Source: Paralichthys olivaceus (lineage: Eukaryota; Chordata; Actinopteri; Pleuronectiformes; Paralichthyidae). Taken from it: a stretch of 64,000 nt of DNA. Location: assembly GCF_024713975.1 (NCBI RefSeq), contig NC_091100.1:16004001-16068000 (forward strand), given 5' to 3'. Each line of letters starts with the position of its first letter. Position 1 is the first letter of the stretch. The notes under the pieces are model-generated. The model made no database searches and was not told the origin of the DNA. It was given only the letters and a program-made list of their open reading frames with translations. The position numbers and the translations under genes are program-made. Below, in pieces: positions 1 through 13,199 of this stretch.

Positions 1-244
1 GGGTTCTGCTGATCCTTTCTGCAGGGGTTTATGTCCACATGCTAAACCACCTCTAATGTGATATCCTAAATGTGAGTGTTTCAGTTGAAATTTCTAGAAA
101 ATCTGGCTCTGCACTGTTTGCACATTTGAGCGGCAGTGGCTCAGGAAGTCGAGCGGGTTGTACAGTAATCAGAAGGTCAGACCCTATATTGCCCCTGACG
201 GCTGTGCTGGCAGTGTGTGTGAGAACGATGTGAATGGCATGTAC

Positions 245-3200
245 CTGTATTGTGGCACTGGCAGGGTGCTTCAGTTCCACCAGTCTGTCGCCTTCATCCT
301 GGACTTTGTTCACTTCGCCCTCGTGGGACAGCAGATTGTTGTTCTTGAAGTTCTGATTAAGATCGAATCAAAGAGCCGTTATTTTTTACAGTGTGTTTCC
401 TTATCCCAGTACAGACCACCTTATTACATACTGGATGATTTAAAAAGGCAAAACCATTTCATTATACAGTTTTGAACTTTTTCTTTCACTGCTCAGTCCT
501 GACCTCGTACTGCCTGCGGATGTCAGGTGGGTCCACCATGCGGTCGCTCCAGTCCTGCTTTTTAATCTTATCCTGCTCTTCTGCCAGGAAAGCCAGCTCC
601 TTGTTGCAGCCCTGCATGTATTCATACAGGCTGTTCAGGTAGTGGCGACGCCACTTGGAGTTGTCCTAGGAAAAATGAATAATAATAACAAATTTAATAA
701 TGATAATGGTTCATACGTTTATATAGCGGTTTCTGTGTTCTTCTTCTTTTCTTGTAAGTATTTTAATCTGGACCCTGTGTGTTAAAATGTTGAACTCACC
801 AGCATGTTGTTGTATTGTTTCTTCAGAATCAAATAGTTCTCCTACAATACAAGATGAGAGCACATGTTACAGGTTGCTGCAAACTGTTTTTCAGAGTGAG
901 TAATGAAGGATGAAGGCTTCATGGAAACGTCTCAGCTCACCTTGTTGCCAGCGGAACTGACGTTGAGCTGCGAGCTGTACGCCTCGATTTCTTTGTGCAG
1001 GATGTTGTGAGCGGCGACCTGCTTCTCCAAGTCGGCCATTGTGGGGCCGTAGTCCTCCACTTTCAACTGTTTCTGTGAGCACAGACAATCCACACATGAA
1101 CCTTGATGAGGGTAAGTAAGAGGACGGTCTGACAGGAGGAGGCACTCATTCTGCTTTGTGCTGATAACAGGAGAGTGAGGCTGTGAAGCAGCTGATTGAT
1201 TGATGAATATACACAGAATGTTTGCAGGAATTCAGCAGGTATGTACTGAATGTATTGTTGTTACAACAAGGTTAAAGGATACACATGGAGATTTCTATCA
1301 TATTTTCATCTCTCATTGTTCCTGGAGATATAAATCTTTCGAAGCACAGACAATACTCAGTAATTCTATCAAAATAGGTGGGCACTGTGGTTTTTCATCA
1401 ACACAGGAGGAAATAGAGCTTTTGTTGGGAACTATTTTCAATGGTGGTGGATAATTAGAGCTTTGGATACTTGATCGATTCACCTTTTCAGAGCAGACTG
1501 TTGTTCAGTCAGTGTTATTACACTTACTTCCTTCTGGCTGAAAACAGGCCCCCAGTCAATTCTGGGCATCAGCGACACGTCGTCAATCTGTTCGTAGACG
1601 TCTCGGTAAAAGGCACAGTCCTTCAGCCAGCGGTCATGGAGGTGGATGACACTGGAGTCGCCAGAGAAACAAAGAATACTGGTTAATATTCATGAATGAA
1701 TAATAGCGTGAAACTGAGAAATGGTCATAAAAGGTTTTACAATCAGACTTATTATCATAAAAATGTATTTTATCCGGCTCCTGCAACTTTGTTGCAATTT
1801 TTGTTTTTAATCTCAAAGTGTAAAAATATTCAATCTCCACGAAAAGAAACATTTTTAAATAAACATATTTTTTATTCATTTAGTATTGATCATTTTGATC
1901 CTCAGTATAGTCCCTACAGGTTCCACACTTCCTGTGTGGTGCAGCTCTGTGCTGTGGTGAATACTCACTCGCTCTCTATCTCTTTGGCATGCGGGTGTTT
2001 GAGCTTCTTGGCCTTGTCGATGTCCAGGAACAGGTCCTTCAGCAGACCCTCAGCCTCGCCCAGTTTGTCTGAGATCTCAGTCTGATGCTGAAAGGGAAGC
2101 TCTTTCCTCTCATTTTCTGCATCCTGGTGGAAGAAGACGAAGGACACGGTGAATTTTTGAAAAAGGGCAGTCAGTGAAAATGATGGTATCATGAGCTGGT
2201 TTTTGTGTCTTCCTCACCACAGCTAGTATCTCCTCTGACCGGAGGATGTCTTTCTCCACCTGGTCGGCATTCTTTTGCATCTGGGCGACCAACAAGGCCA
2301 GGCTATTAGCCTGGGTCCTGCAAGGGTGAGGAGAAGGGGAGGGGTCTCAGGTTAAACCATTCATCAGACAGAGCATCACAAAACTGATTGTGTTCTTCTT
2401 TCAAGTTCCACTTACAATCCAAGATCGTATTGAGGTGGCTGGAATTTCAACATTTTTGTTTTACATGTTCATTCGATCAAAAATGCTAATGATTTAAACT
2501 CCTGATGATGAATTAAATGTTGCCTCCTAAACTAAAATGAACTTCAGAACAACAAACCAACTTTGACTTCCAGTAAAAACAAATATTAATCTTTGTGGAA
2601 AGAAGACCAAACCAAACAAATGGAGTGGAGGGAAATGTTAAACACACTGCTCGAAACCACAAAATATATATTTTCACGAACAGGAGAAAATAAGAATGTG
2701 TGCTTTTTTTCCCTATGAACTAATGAGCTCAGACATGTTGTCAGACGAGTTTGAGCATCACATTTAAGATCATTTCCACAAAGAACGATTTTTTTATTAT
2801 CTAATATTATCTGATTTTTGTCTGTTGCCAAGATCAAACTACTTGACTAATCCTACATTGTCCCGAGAGCCACTGGCACGGTGCAAGGTCAGTATGAGGA
2901 CATGTTTTGCTTTAAGGGCCACACCTTCCTGTTTCTTAAATTCTAAGCGTTCCACTGATTCCACTGTGACTGTCACTCCCTCTGTCTCTGCTGGGGTTTT
3001 TGTGAGTTTGGATAAATTATGAATTAGTGATCAGTTTTAACTGTTGTAAATTATTTCCGAACTCATTGGAAGGTGTGTGTTTAAACAAGGGAGGGGAATT
3101 AGGGAACTTTGCAGATTTTTGACTAAGGTCATATTTGTGGTAAAATTGCAGGTACACACACAGGGTTGTATTTTTCTATTTCACTTACAGTGAATAAGGT

Positions 3201-5327
3201 TTAATTGGACGTGTCTTTCATGTTTATAGCTCTTCATTTTGATGCATTATTATTATTATTCATTATAAATATGATTTACTTCAACATCTGCATAACAGCA
3301 TCCCTTTTAAGAGGAAAGTCACAGGTTGAATATCATACTGAATTTATATGGTTTGTGTTTCATGGACGTCCAACTTCTCATGAAAGCTGCCTCACAAAGG
3401 TGTCACTATTGTACATAAATATTTTAGAAAAATACGTTTTCTACATAATCTTCACACATTAAATCACATGCAAGTTGTGAATTACTCAGAATTTATATTT
3501 TGAGAAGCATCCTGACAAAATGCAGCATTTCCACTTACAACAGCTGCATAAAAGGAGAAACCCGACAAGAAGGTATTTCGCCGTCGTGTCATAAATCACT
3601 GAATATATGACATGTTGAACTCCTCTCTTTTCTCGGAGAGTTCAAAGAACAGAGCTGATTGTACAACTGCAACAGACTTCATTCACAAAAAGAAGAAAAC
3701 AAAATCTCTGATATGTGACACCGGAACCAAAGAATGTTGGCAAACCATCCAGCACATCGCTCACTGGTGGATTGACCCACATACCGAAGTCACCTCAGAG
3801 TACACACGTGTCTTGCTGGGGAGAAAACAAGCCAATGTCATATGATGTAGATTTACAAGGAGATAAAAGCACATTTCATTTAGCTCTTTAATGATGGAGT
3901 GACGGGGGAGGAATGTGGAAACACGTGTCACTTCCTCCTGCACTGACTCACTGAGGTGTGAGCTGATCTGGTTCTGCAAGCGCTCTAACAATGGCCTCCC
4001 TATTCCTGCTCACTCAGCAGGAGAGACTGGTACACACGCACACACGCATGCAAAATTCTAGTTTCCTATCTCAACCAAATGAAACACGATGGTCACTTAT
4101 GAAGAGAAACAGTCTAATATTTGCTCTGAAACTGTGTTTATTATTGATTGAGAGACATGTTGGAGGTGAAGAAGTCACCACTCACTGTCACTGGCAGAAA
4201 TAAAAAGCCAAGAGTCCGTCATGAGTCTGCAGAGCATGAATAAAAAACCACTACATGCTTTTACCTCCTGACCTTTTGTGACATTTTTTCACCCTCTGTG
4301 CTCAATAGTTCAAATATATCTTCATATAGTTATTTTATGTTTTATATGTATTAATGTCAGATAAGGAACGTTCGTGTGTGTGTGGAAGATGTTGAACTGC
4401 TCCATCTATGAACAGGATCCCAGGACTGTTTCTTTCTACATCTGACAATGTGTGATTTGCAGATGACTTAGAAGTGTACATCACAATGTTATCAATTCAA
4501 CAAACTAAATAATCAAACAGAAACATGGTTTCTTATTTCTTACACTTTTCACACACTCTTTTGCTCAAGGTTACAATTGTGATAAGCGGTTGACAAAATA
4601 TTATCTTTCTGGTTGTTGAACACTGATAAACTTGATCACTTGTGTCAACAGTGCATCTCTGTCGTCTTTTGTGTCGAAATGAGCTAAACGCCAAAATATC
4701 ATTATAGTTATACTGTGTTGTATAATGACTTAAGTGTTTTTGTTTAATTTATGTCTGACCATGGAAGGAGAGCCAAACAGCTGTGGCTGATCCAATGAGA
4801 AAGCAGGATAACTGGCTAACCCACATAATTCAGAAGGGCTTGTCTCTTTTTTTTGTGGTTAGTTAGTTGGAAGATGACAGGACGAGCACCACGAACACTC
4901 CCTGACATGGTCTCACGTTTCCACCCAGCTTACAGTTTGAGTTATGAGAGTTGTGGTGAATTGTTAGATGAGGTTGGACAAACTCTCATCTCATCTGAGT
5001 GAGTGTGATTACATGTGCGTTAGTATCCTGGTGTTTTTCAGTCTTTTCCTGGTTTTGATCATAATCTCCAAGTTATGTTTACATGGAAACATGGGAAATG
5101 TGTTTATTCACATGATCATGAACAGTATCCAGGCTCGTGACCGTGTGACTGCAGGTGTGTCTCCGGTTCTCATCATCTCAGCCCCTGTGACGAACAAGAG
5201 GACGGAACTTGACCTTGTATTTGCAGCGTACTTTAATCTTCCTCTCTTAGTCATTGACTCAGTGTCATTATTAAATTACTGTGCGACCTGCAACGTGATT
5301 CTACATCAGCAGAACAAGATGAGATCC

Positions 5328-5387
<60 letters not shown>

Positions 5388-7188
5388 CACTGTGTTGACT
5401 CCCTTGTGCCTTTCACCCAGAAAGCGACACTGGGTGCGTCTTTAACGTCAAACCAGGACAACAAAGTATTAATTTTAATTTCATGTCACAACCTCAAATT
5501 AAAGTTGAAAGAATAAAGTAGAATAATTGATTATTCAAATGATGAAACATTTGTTGGTAAACAATTTTGATTACTAATTAAATTATTAAAGTTATTCATG
5601 AATGTTAAACATTTGCTCCAGGATCCAGTTTCAGAAATGTCTGATCATTTTGATCATATTTTGGTTTTTGACTGTTGGTGGACAAATCAGGAAACTTAAA
5701 ATCATCTCTTTGGATTCTTTGAAAATGATGTGAATTGATGTTAATTGATTAATTAAAAAAGTAATTCATTGCGATTGATGAGTTATCACCAGTCGCTGCC
5801 CTGTTCTACACTGTTGACGTGACAGGTGATGGAAATTTCTGAACGGCCACATGAACTGCAGCGACATGTGTCACACCAAAAGTACAGTTTGAGACCAACG
5901 CCCACATGAGAGGAAGAAACCAGCTGAGCAGTACAGACGGCCCAGCCCTCATCACACCTCGGCAGACAACACGACCAGGGCAAGGTGAAACTAGCTGCCT
6001 GTGAAGCCACACCAGTGTCCACAAGGGACAGAGAAGAGGAAACTATTACTCAGTTTCAGCTCAGTTGAAAGCTACAACATTATGTCCAAGAAATCCCATG
6101 AATACAAGAGTATCGTCAGCATACTGCTTTACCTTCCGCAAGATCAGAGTCATCTGGCCCTGGAGATTTCTTTACACATTCAGATAGCTGACGGTGCTTT
6201 AAAGGTCCAGTGTGTAAGATTTAGGTTACATGGATCTATTGGCAGAAACTGAATCTAAAATAATCCTTGTGATCAGTCATTAGTGTGTTTCATCTAAATT
6301 GTACAGATTTGCTTTTTTTTTACCCTAGAATGGGTCCTTTATATTTAGATAATTAATAGTTTTAATGAAAACTGAACGCTACCACAGGTTATCTTTCATG
6401 TTTGGAGGGGGAGGGTGGAGTGAGGGGTGTTCAGCTGCAACATGTAACTGCCCCACTATGTCACTAAATTCTACACACTGAACCTTTAAGCTGCATTTCA
6501 TTTTAGACACTTTGCACATCACTTTACGCTTTTGATTTTTGATCTCAAAGTCTTTTGAATGCGGTTGTAGGTGAGTTTAAAACATCACTTGTGTTATAGT
6601 CTGGATGAAGACCAACTGCCTGCTTCTGATCTTCTGGTACACACAGGTCCTGAGAGGAAACTATTTTTCAAATCACTGAAATCTGATCAGCAACAAGCCT
6701 GTCCTGGTTGACTTTTAAAGTCACTTTCAACTCATAAACACAGTTTCACTAGTTCACCCTGAAGCACACTGTCCCACCTCATGTTTTTAAAGTAAACCTG
6801 ACCTCGGGCTCTGTTCACGGAGCGGCAAACAAATCAAAAAGCTAAAGCAAAAGAGATTTAACCCCAACACAACCCAGCACCAGAAATCGGTGGAGAATTC
6901 AAATCTGCAAACTTGCTCTTCAGACTTTATTTCTCAGCCCTGCCATAATATAAGAGGACCACAGGACGCATAGAAAAGGGGACAAAGGCACACACAGGAA
7001 ACATGACACAGTTGTCGGGCTGGAGAAGAACAGGAGGAATGGGGAACATGACCGAGATACAGTGTCACCACACATATTAACATACATTCATACAAGCATT
7101 CATGAAGTCCATATGGAAAAATCCCTTACTTGTTGATCTTGCCCGAGAGCTTGATGGTACTGTCCTTGGGCTCCTTTTTCTTCAACAT
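245..7188 (-). CDS. evpl: Envoplakin, N-terminal part (8 coding exons; gene continues past left edge)
   Basis: Envoplakin is a plakin cytolinker of desmosomes and the epithelial cornified envelope. Exons, 5' to 3' on the minus strand: 7130-7188, 2218-2317, 1969-2123, 1528-1651, 941-1072, 800-841, 504-665, 245-352. All junctions are GT-AG and the phases close, giving 294 codons. Residues from about 20 on match the start of the vertebrate plakin region: MQKNADQVEKDIL, then LLKDLFLDIDKAKKLKHP, then KKQDWSDRMVDPPDIRRQYE and VNKVQDEGDRLVELKHPA. The LLKDLFLD/LKHP block fits envoplakin better than periplakin. The short first exon encodes a basic leader beginning MLKKKEPKDST; it was chosen because it joins exon 2 in phase after a GTAAGG donor. 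No further exon is visible at 1-244, so the rest of the plakin domain, rod and tail lie outside. srp68 follows upstream, as in human. Teleosts can have two evpl copies; which one this is cannot be told. Confidence 0.9.
5331..5385. repeat. (CA)n microsatellite
   Basis: An uninterrupted run of CA dinucleotides about 55 bases long in evpl intron 1. Confidence 0.98.
6201..6487. mobile_element. Short MITE, family 1, full-length copy
   Basis: The ends are inverted repeats: AAAGGTCCAGTGTGTAAGAT on the left, and AATTCTACACACTGAACCTTT on the right. The body has no ORF. Parts of the same sequence recur at 48219-48353 (right half) and 53276-53455 (internally shortened), so it is a dispersed non-autonomous DNA transposon. 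Confidence 0.8.
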
Positions 7189-7625
7189 CCTGGAGGTCGG
7201 GGGGGGGTCAAGCAGAGATCCCACAGAAATCTCTCCTTCTCTCTCTTACTCCTTCTGTGTCTACCTCACTCTGCTGCTGCCACTCTGGTTCCTCTCAAAC
7301 ACACTCAGTCGTACACACAGTCACGTCAGCACAGTGTTAAGTGCTGGCAGCTCCTCCCACACAGGTGAACAGGTGTGTCACCGCCCAGACATCCACCTTG
7401 CAAGGGGTGGAAGACCGGACCGACTTGTTCGCCGCACTCTCCCTTTCTCCCACCTTTGGCCCTGCCCTTCCGTTTCTCAGAGCAGCAGAGGCCCATACAT
7501 TAGTACAGATGCATCCTTCATGGAGTTAGAAGAACACAAAATTCCTAGAGTGAAACAAGAAGAGACTTCACATCTAGATAATGTGTGCAGTGAACATGTA
7601 GTGGAATTTTGATTTCTGCAGCTGT

Positions 7626-7649
7626 ACACACACACACACACACACACAC
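7626..7649. repeat. (AC)n microsatellite
   Basis: About 24 bases of AC dinucleotides upstream of the evpl start codon. Confidence 0.95.
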
Positions 7650-7674
7650 TGACTTTGAGCTCCTGGAGAATTAC

Positions 7675-7803
7675 TCTAACCTTAACCCTAGTTACTACTT
7701 GCCTAGCCCTAACCTTAATCCACACCTAGGCTTGAACTCAAACCTAACCCAACATAAACTTATCTTAAACGTATCCTTCACCTAAATCTAACCCTAATCA
7801 TCT
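7675..7803. repeat. Degenerate telomere-like (CCTAAC)n tract
   Basis: Repeated variants of CCTAACC / CTTAACCCTA occur throughout about 130 bases, for example CTAACCTTAACCCTAG near the start and AATCTAACCCTAATC near the end. The units are imperfect, as in interstitial telomeric-like repeats. Confidence 0.65.
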
Positions 7804-7849
7804 GCTTAAAAAATTGATCTTTCTAGACACCCAAGGACACCTTATAATA

Positions 7850-8333
7850 CAGTGGTCACCAACATGGTGCCCGTGGGCACGTCTAAAATTTGATATGCGT
7901 TTCTAATTAGATGTAATTATTTACTATTTATACTGTCAAATTTGTATTCTCATATTGAAGTCGACTATTGACTATGATTTGTTAAAAGGGTTGGTCAGTG
8001 GCTCGTGGAAATGGAACATTTTTCTTATGAAATGTTTTCGAAGTGATCATCTGAAAATTTAAACAATTGCTGAGATTAATAGAAATAAAGTGTTGAATAT
8101 TGATATTATCTGTTTCCCACCTTGTTAAGTCCTTGTTGATAATTATTGTGAGAAATCATTAATGTGATCAGTGTCTTCACACAGATGAGTATCATTTATC
8201 ATTAATAATAATATATAACTAAAGGCAAACTGAGCTACTTTGTTATTTCAGAAGAGTGTATCGAACTGGTAGCCCTTCATATGACTCAGTACCCATGAAG
8301 TAGCTCTCAGTTTCAAAAGGTTGGTGACCCCTG
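7850..8333. mobile_element. Non-autonomous hAT-type element (MITE), copy 1
   Basis: A 484-bp element with terminal inverted repeats CAGTGGTCACCAAC and GTTGGTGACCCCTG. It is flanked by a perfect 8-bp target-site duplication TTATAATA (7842-7849 and 8334-8341). CAG(T/G)GGTCACCAAC termini with an 8-bp duplication are typical of the hAT superfamily. There is no transposase ORF. A second copy in opposite orientation lies at 55867-56419. Confidence 0.9.
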
Positions 8334-8339
8334 TTATAA

Positions 8340-8630
8340 TACATCACTGAGCCCACTTTTGGGAGATCACAGGGACAATGACCTTTGACCACAAATTCAA
8401 TCTGGTTCATCTCCAAGTCCAAGTGAACCTCTCCACCAAATTTAAAGAAATGTCCTCCTTGTGCTCCTGAGATGTTACATACATGAGGTCATAGTGACCC
8501 TTAACCTTTGACCTACAAAATGTAATGAGTTCATCCTTGAGTCCAGCTGAATGATTGGGCTAAATCAGAAGAAATTCCCTCCAATTATATTCTAAGAAGG
8601 GGAAGAAAAACTGAAAACCCCTCCGGACAC
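8340..8630. repeat. Dispersed teleost repeat (copy 1)
   Basis: It contains phrases common in dispersed fish repeats: GGTCATAGTGACCCTTAACC, TTGACCTACAAAATGTAATG and AGTCCAAGTGAACCTCTCCA. A diverged relative with the same order of phrases is at 45730-46050. The class was not determined. Confidence 0.55.
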
Positions 8631-11600
8631 AGCTGTGGCTGCACAGAGGCAAAACTCCTTATACTTCTAAAATTAGCTTTTGTCTTTCTTCTTTATTCTC
8701 GTTAAGTTTCCCAACATCTTTTGAAAATCTCATTTAAAAATCTAAATAAAATGTGTCATTTTTGACAAAATATTAAAAAGTGACTGGATTCAAAACCCTC
8801 CAAACGGTCTTTTTCTACCATCCCCTTCCCTTCTTCTCTTTATTATTTATGACTCTAAATTCTAAGGATGAATGTAGGAATATTGAGTTTTTCACCTGCT
8901 CTGTTGACACTTGCCCCCCCCCCCCCGAAACCTCCATGTGTTAACCCCAAGCCAGGGCTCAGTTAGACTTGATGCTACAAACACACAGTGTATACAGTCA
9001 ACAATGGAGGAGAGATGAAGACTGTTACATAATGCTATAGAGGCACATATTATATTTTTCACTATGCAGGTGAAGAGAGGGGAGAGAGAAACTAAGTTAG
9101 CTCCGTGCATTTGCAAAGACCCGTGTGTACCTTCTGCAGACATGCCAGTCATTCAGGATCAGGGCGTCTCTGTGTGGCATATCAACAAAAGGAAATCATG
9201 GTGAGGAATGCAGCCAAGCAGCTTTCTTAGCAGCAGTGGGGAACACACATTTTTTGATGTGTTCAGTCATACAGTCTCTCTCTCTCTGGGTGCGTCCACC
9301 TGTCTGGAAAAACAGATACTCTTCATTTTTATATTATAATATTGATCTCACATTTCAACCTTGATTTAACTCAACACGTCATTGTGGTCAAGTAGGTGTT
9401 GTAATGGTTAAATGGTGACAAACCAGTTTTAATTATGTTAGAAATGAAAACAAAATGTTAATTTATCAGCAATTCTGGAGCTTTCAATCACATTCATTGA
9501 CATCACTCACAAAGTCCTGACAAGATGCGAATCAATGAACGCCTGAAACTGATGTGCAGAAGCTTTAAGCTCAATGGTGCTTAATGTTGTACACAAAGAC
9601 AATGTTTACCACGTGTTTATCACTGCTATGGTCAACAGAACTGCATACTCCGAAAGATGCAACAGTCTACCTACCTCACTAAGATGGCCTCCATTGTGGG
9701 ATGAGTAGACCGCGAAGGACGAACTGAAATAAGACAGTCTGGTCTGGTCCAGATCGGCATCACCAGATCATACGTAACCTTAGTTGTTCAGTTGAGTTAA
9801 AGTCTGATACTGAAGCATTGGTCGTCTTGTTGTTTCAGTCAAGAAGGATCCACCTGTTGCTGCCTTTGTTCCTCTGGGATGGAAGGAAGCATTATTTGGC
9901 CGCATTTGAATGAGCCTTTGAAATAAGACAGCCTGGTATTTTGCGGTAATGCACTTTGACGTTAGTGGTCACCTGCCAGTAAACCTAACACCATTGTGAC
10001 GTAACCGTACATCAAACACAGCCCTCGAAGGATACAGCCCCTGGATTGAGACACAGCTCATGCCAACCATCTTAATTTAGTGTGCTAACACTAGCTACTT
10101 GGACATTAACACAAGTCACAATTGAAATTGAGGAGTGTCATTGGTAGGTCACATTCAAATTTTAAACCAATTATAGTGATAAACGATCATAGAATCACCA
10201 AAGTTATTACCATTCATCCTCAGGGGACCATGATTGTGAGCTCTACTGGAGGTCAAAACTAACTGAATTAAACATTATCAAGTTACTCATAGTTCACAGG
10301 GCAATATAAACATGGCAAGAATTTATTTGTGTGGCACCAAGAAAACACAGTGAGGGTGTGTCAGTCTTTTGTGCTTAACTACACACAGCAGACAAACGCA
10401 GCATGGCTGTCTGTTTTAGTAAATCTGACAAAGCTTTGTTGCCTGTATTGCACCTTGGACCTTTTCATGTCTCCCTTGCACTGAACAGGGGAAATCTGAG
10501 TTATGTCAACAATCGTTAAAATGAACCAGCCACATTAATGAGACATTGTGACAATAGAAACATTAAACCATGGAGAAAACTGGAAGCAGTGTTGTATCTC
10601 ATCTCTGGTTTCCCCCTGCAGATAAGCATTTAACTCCACTTCATCACGTCACAAATATCTTCAGTTCATCCAGGCAGAGATTATTTCTGTTTCTAGTTTG
10701 ACAAATATGTGTGTGTGTGTGGAAAGTAACATGAAGTAAATGATAAGGTAGAGATGCTAAGTCCCTATAGAGTGCTTGTTGTGTGTGTCAAGTTCAGGTT
10801 AATTAAATGCAATTGTAAATTTTTGTGTAAAAAAAAAAAGAAAAAAAAGAAAGAAGCCATTTTCATGTCAGGTTGTGTTTCAGTGACTCACTACGTAATT
10901 ATTAATTCTTACATGAAAATGAATATACGTAAATTGAACTTAAATACATTCACACCCTGCAATGGCATCCTACGCACTCCTGGTGACACAACCACACCCA
11001 AAGGCACTCACACACACCTCTACACTTTTCTTTCTTTCAGACATTCCCCTTTTTCTTACAAAACATTTTGAGATTTGATTTTATATTTTATTCTAACATA
11101 ATCAAAGATCAATGTTATAAATCTTCATTTTCGTCTGAATCACAAGGAGCCCAGTTACCATGTGTTTGGTGCAAATATATTTATTGATAGACCTGGAGAC
11201 TAAATCAAATGATACATTCTCTCATTATCTGAATTATTCATCAACTAATCGTTTCTCAGGCTGTTTGAGGTTGAGTGCCAGAACCTTTCCAGCACCTCCA
11301 TCTTAATTCATAAACAAAAAAAACAGAGGAGTAGGAGAGGAAAAGAAAAACATACATTGATCAAAATTAGCAGGCATAACAGTTAACGTGGGTGAGTGAA
11401 ACGGTCTAAGCTAGAGAAAAGCAGGTGCCCTAAGGATCAGAGGAATTGAGGGGCTTTGGTGTACAGAGATGATGTGAATCCACATCATGACTGACAAACA
11501 GCTGATGACAAAACAGTATAAACATGAACTGGTTCAGTCCTACTGATGATGGACAAAGACGAGCAGTGGTGGTGAGATTAATCAATTAATCAACAGCTGC

Positions 11601-13199
11601 TTAAAACTCCCCCACGTCCTGACTGTCCACTGCAGTAAATTGGCTAAAATGTAAATAAAAACAAGTAGAACTCAGTCATTTGAACTTTACTCAGTATGGG
11701 TACAACACAGTCGCCATCCTTTGTAGGGGAACAAAAAGTGGCTTAAATGGTAGAGAGGGGTAATAAAAATGTGAGTTTTGTGTGGATGTCTACACGAGCT
11801 GAAGCTGTTGGACCCCTGACTGACATTATGATAAGTTCAATACAACATGTCACACAGTACAACAAACAGCACAACAAGTTGCTTTGGATATTAATAAATT
11901 AAAACAATGAATCAATCAGCTACTTTTTGAAAACAATCATTTCACTCTTTGATTCATGGCTTCGTCCTCCATCTTCCTGTTGATGCATCTAAAACTTAAA
12001 TCGAGCTGTATCACAGTTTTTCCGACAACTCTTTTCATAATTCTATATTCTCTGTTTGAAGAGGTAACATAACCGCACTCATAATTTATATGGTTCAGGA
12101 GCCGATTACAAAAGACAGAACAACAAACATGTCAAGATATCTTACTTCCTGTGCTTTTTAGCAGCTTGTCATGTAGTTTTCCTGTTGCAGTACTGGCCTG
12201 TAGTGTCGTAGGTAATGTGGTAAAAGGTCCGGTTGGTCATTTCTCACTGCAACACTTTATGGAGCTTGCAGGACTGTAATACACACGACCCATTAATTCA
12301 TTTGGACTGAATGAAATGATTGGCTGGCGTACCTGTCACTAATCAACCTGCCTACCTGCCTGCGTGCACCCTGACTTGCTCTCACATGGCATGACCGGGG
12401 TCTTCATAAGCCTGAGAGAAATACACCCCTGAAGCTGAGATGATAGCCAGAAGTTAGCTTCTAGCAGTTGTCAGGCTGAGAGTGAGCTTTGACGAGAGGG
12501 CTGATGGGAGAGGGTAGGATGTATGGGTTCCACTTTTTGTAGTGTAGCCTGCTTTCACTGGATTTTTCATGATTACCAATCCCAGCGTTTATGGGGGTTC
12601 AAGAGGAGAGACAATGGTAAAGGTGGAAAAAAAAAAAAAAGCTGGGACACAGCAGAACTATGTCCCTTGTCAGCTACAGGTCACAGATTATCTCTTTGTA
12701 CATTTGAGATTGAAGAAACAATGCTAAAACACACAGAAAGAAAAAATTAAGACAATTAAATGAAGGCGCTTATGTAACACTGAAAATAAAAAATGCCAGT
12801 GATGCCAAAGTACCTTAGTTTACTCTGACAAGATTTTGAGATGAACAACATCGCTGTTGGCATCATGACCATGGCTACACAGCTCAAGTTAATGATGGAG
12901 TTGGTATGTGTGAGCCTAAGCAGCCTGGTGTTATTAAGAGAGGTAAACAGATGGACTTGGGTCATATTGCTATTTGAAACTGATTCTGAACTTTTCTGTA
13001 ATGTTTCTTCAAAAGGTTAGACCCACTGATTAGACCCCAGAGCCGCCAACTCCACATATCTTGCACTTAGGCACCACAAATGAAAACAATAAAGGTTACG
13101 GAAATTATTCTAATCATTAACTGACCCAAGTCCGGTTGCTTGTGGTAAACTCTGGGTCTTGTGGTTCTCATGTGGGGGCCGAAGCCTGGTTGGTTTGAT
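8631..13199. other. Intergenic DNA between evpl promoter side and srp68 3' end
   Basis: No exon chain or RNA gene could be supported in this stretch. It holds a poly-C tract near 8914-8926, several A/T-rich stretches and short unsupported ORFs. Part of it, nearest 13,200, is presumably srp68 3' untranslated region. A minus-strand AATAAA at about 11180-11185 is one possible end, but that is uncertain. Confidence 0.5.

Larger units (their letters stand above)
2318..7129 (-). other. evpl intron 1 (4.8 kb, no supported gene)
   Basis: This is the large first intron of evpl. It contains a CA microsatellite, one copy of a short MITE (6201-6487), and several ORFs of 60-120 codons with no recognisable family. 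The longest, plus strand 4968-5330, runs into the CA repeat and has no supporting splice or domain signal. Nothing else is supported. Confidence 0.7.

Noticed and set aside
3761-3991. Minus-strand ORF with a coiled-looking start, considered as an extra evpl exon
   Set aside because: evpl exons 1 and 2 already join in phase and match the family; there is no convincing acceptor/donor pair.
4968-5330. 120-codon plus-strand ORF with a hydrophobic stretch in evpl intron 1
   Set aside because: No family resemblance, no splice context, and it ends at a CA microsatellite; it is most likely chance.
7130-7612. 160-codon plus-strand ORF
   Set aside because: It is antisense to evpl exon 1 and low-complexity upstream DNA; the minus-strand exon explains the sequence.
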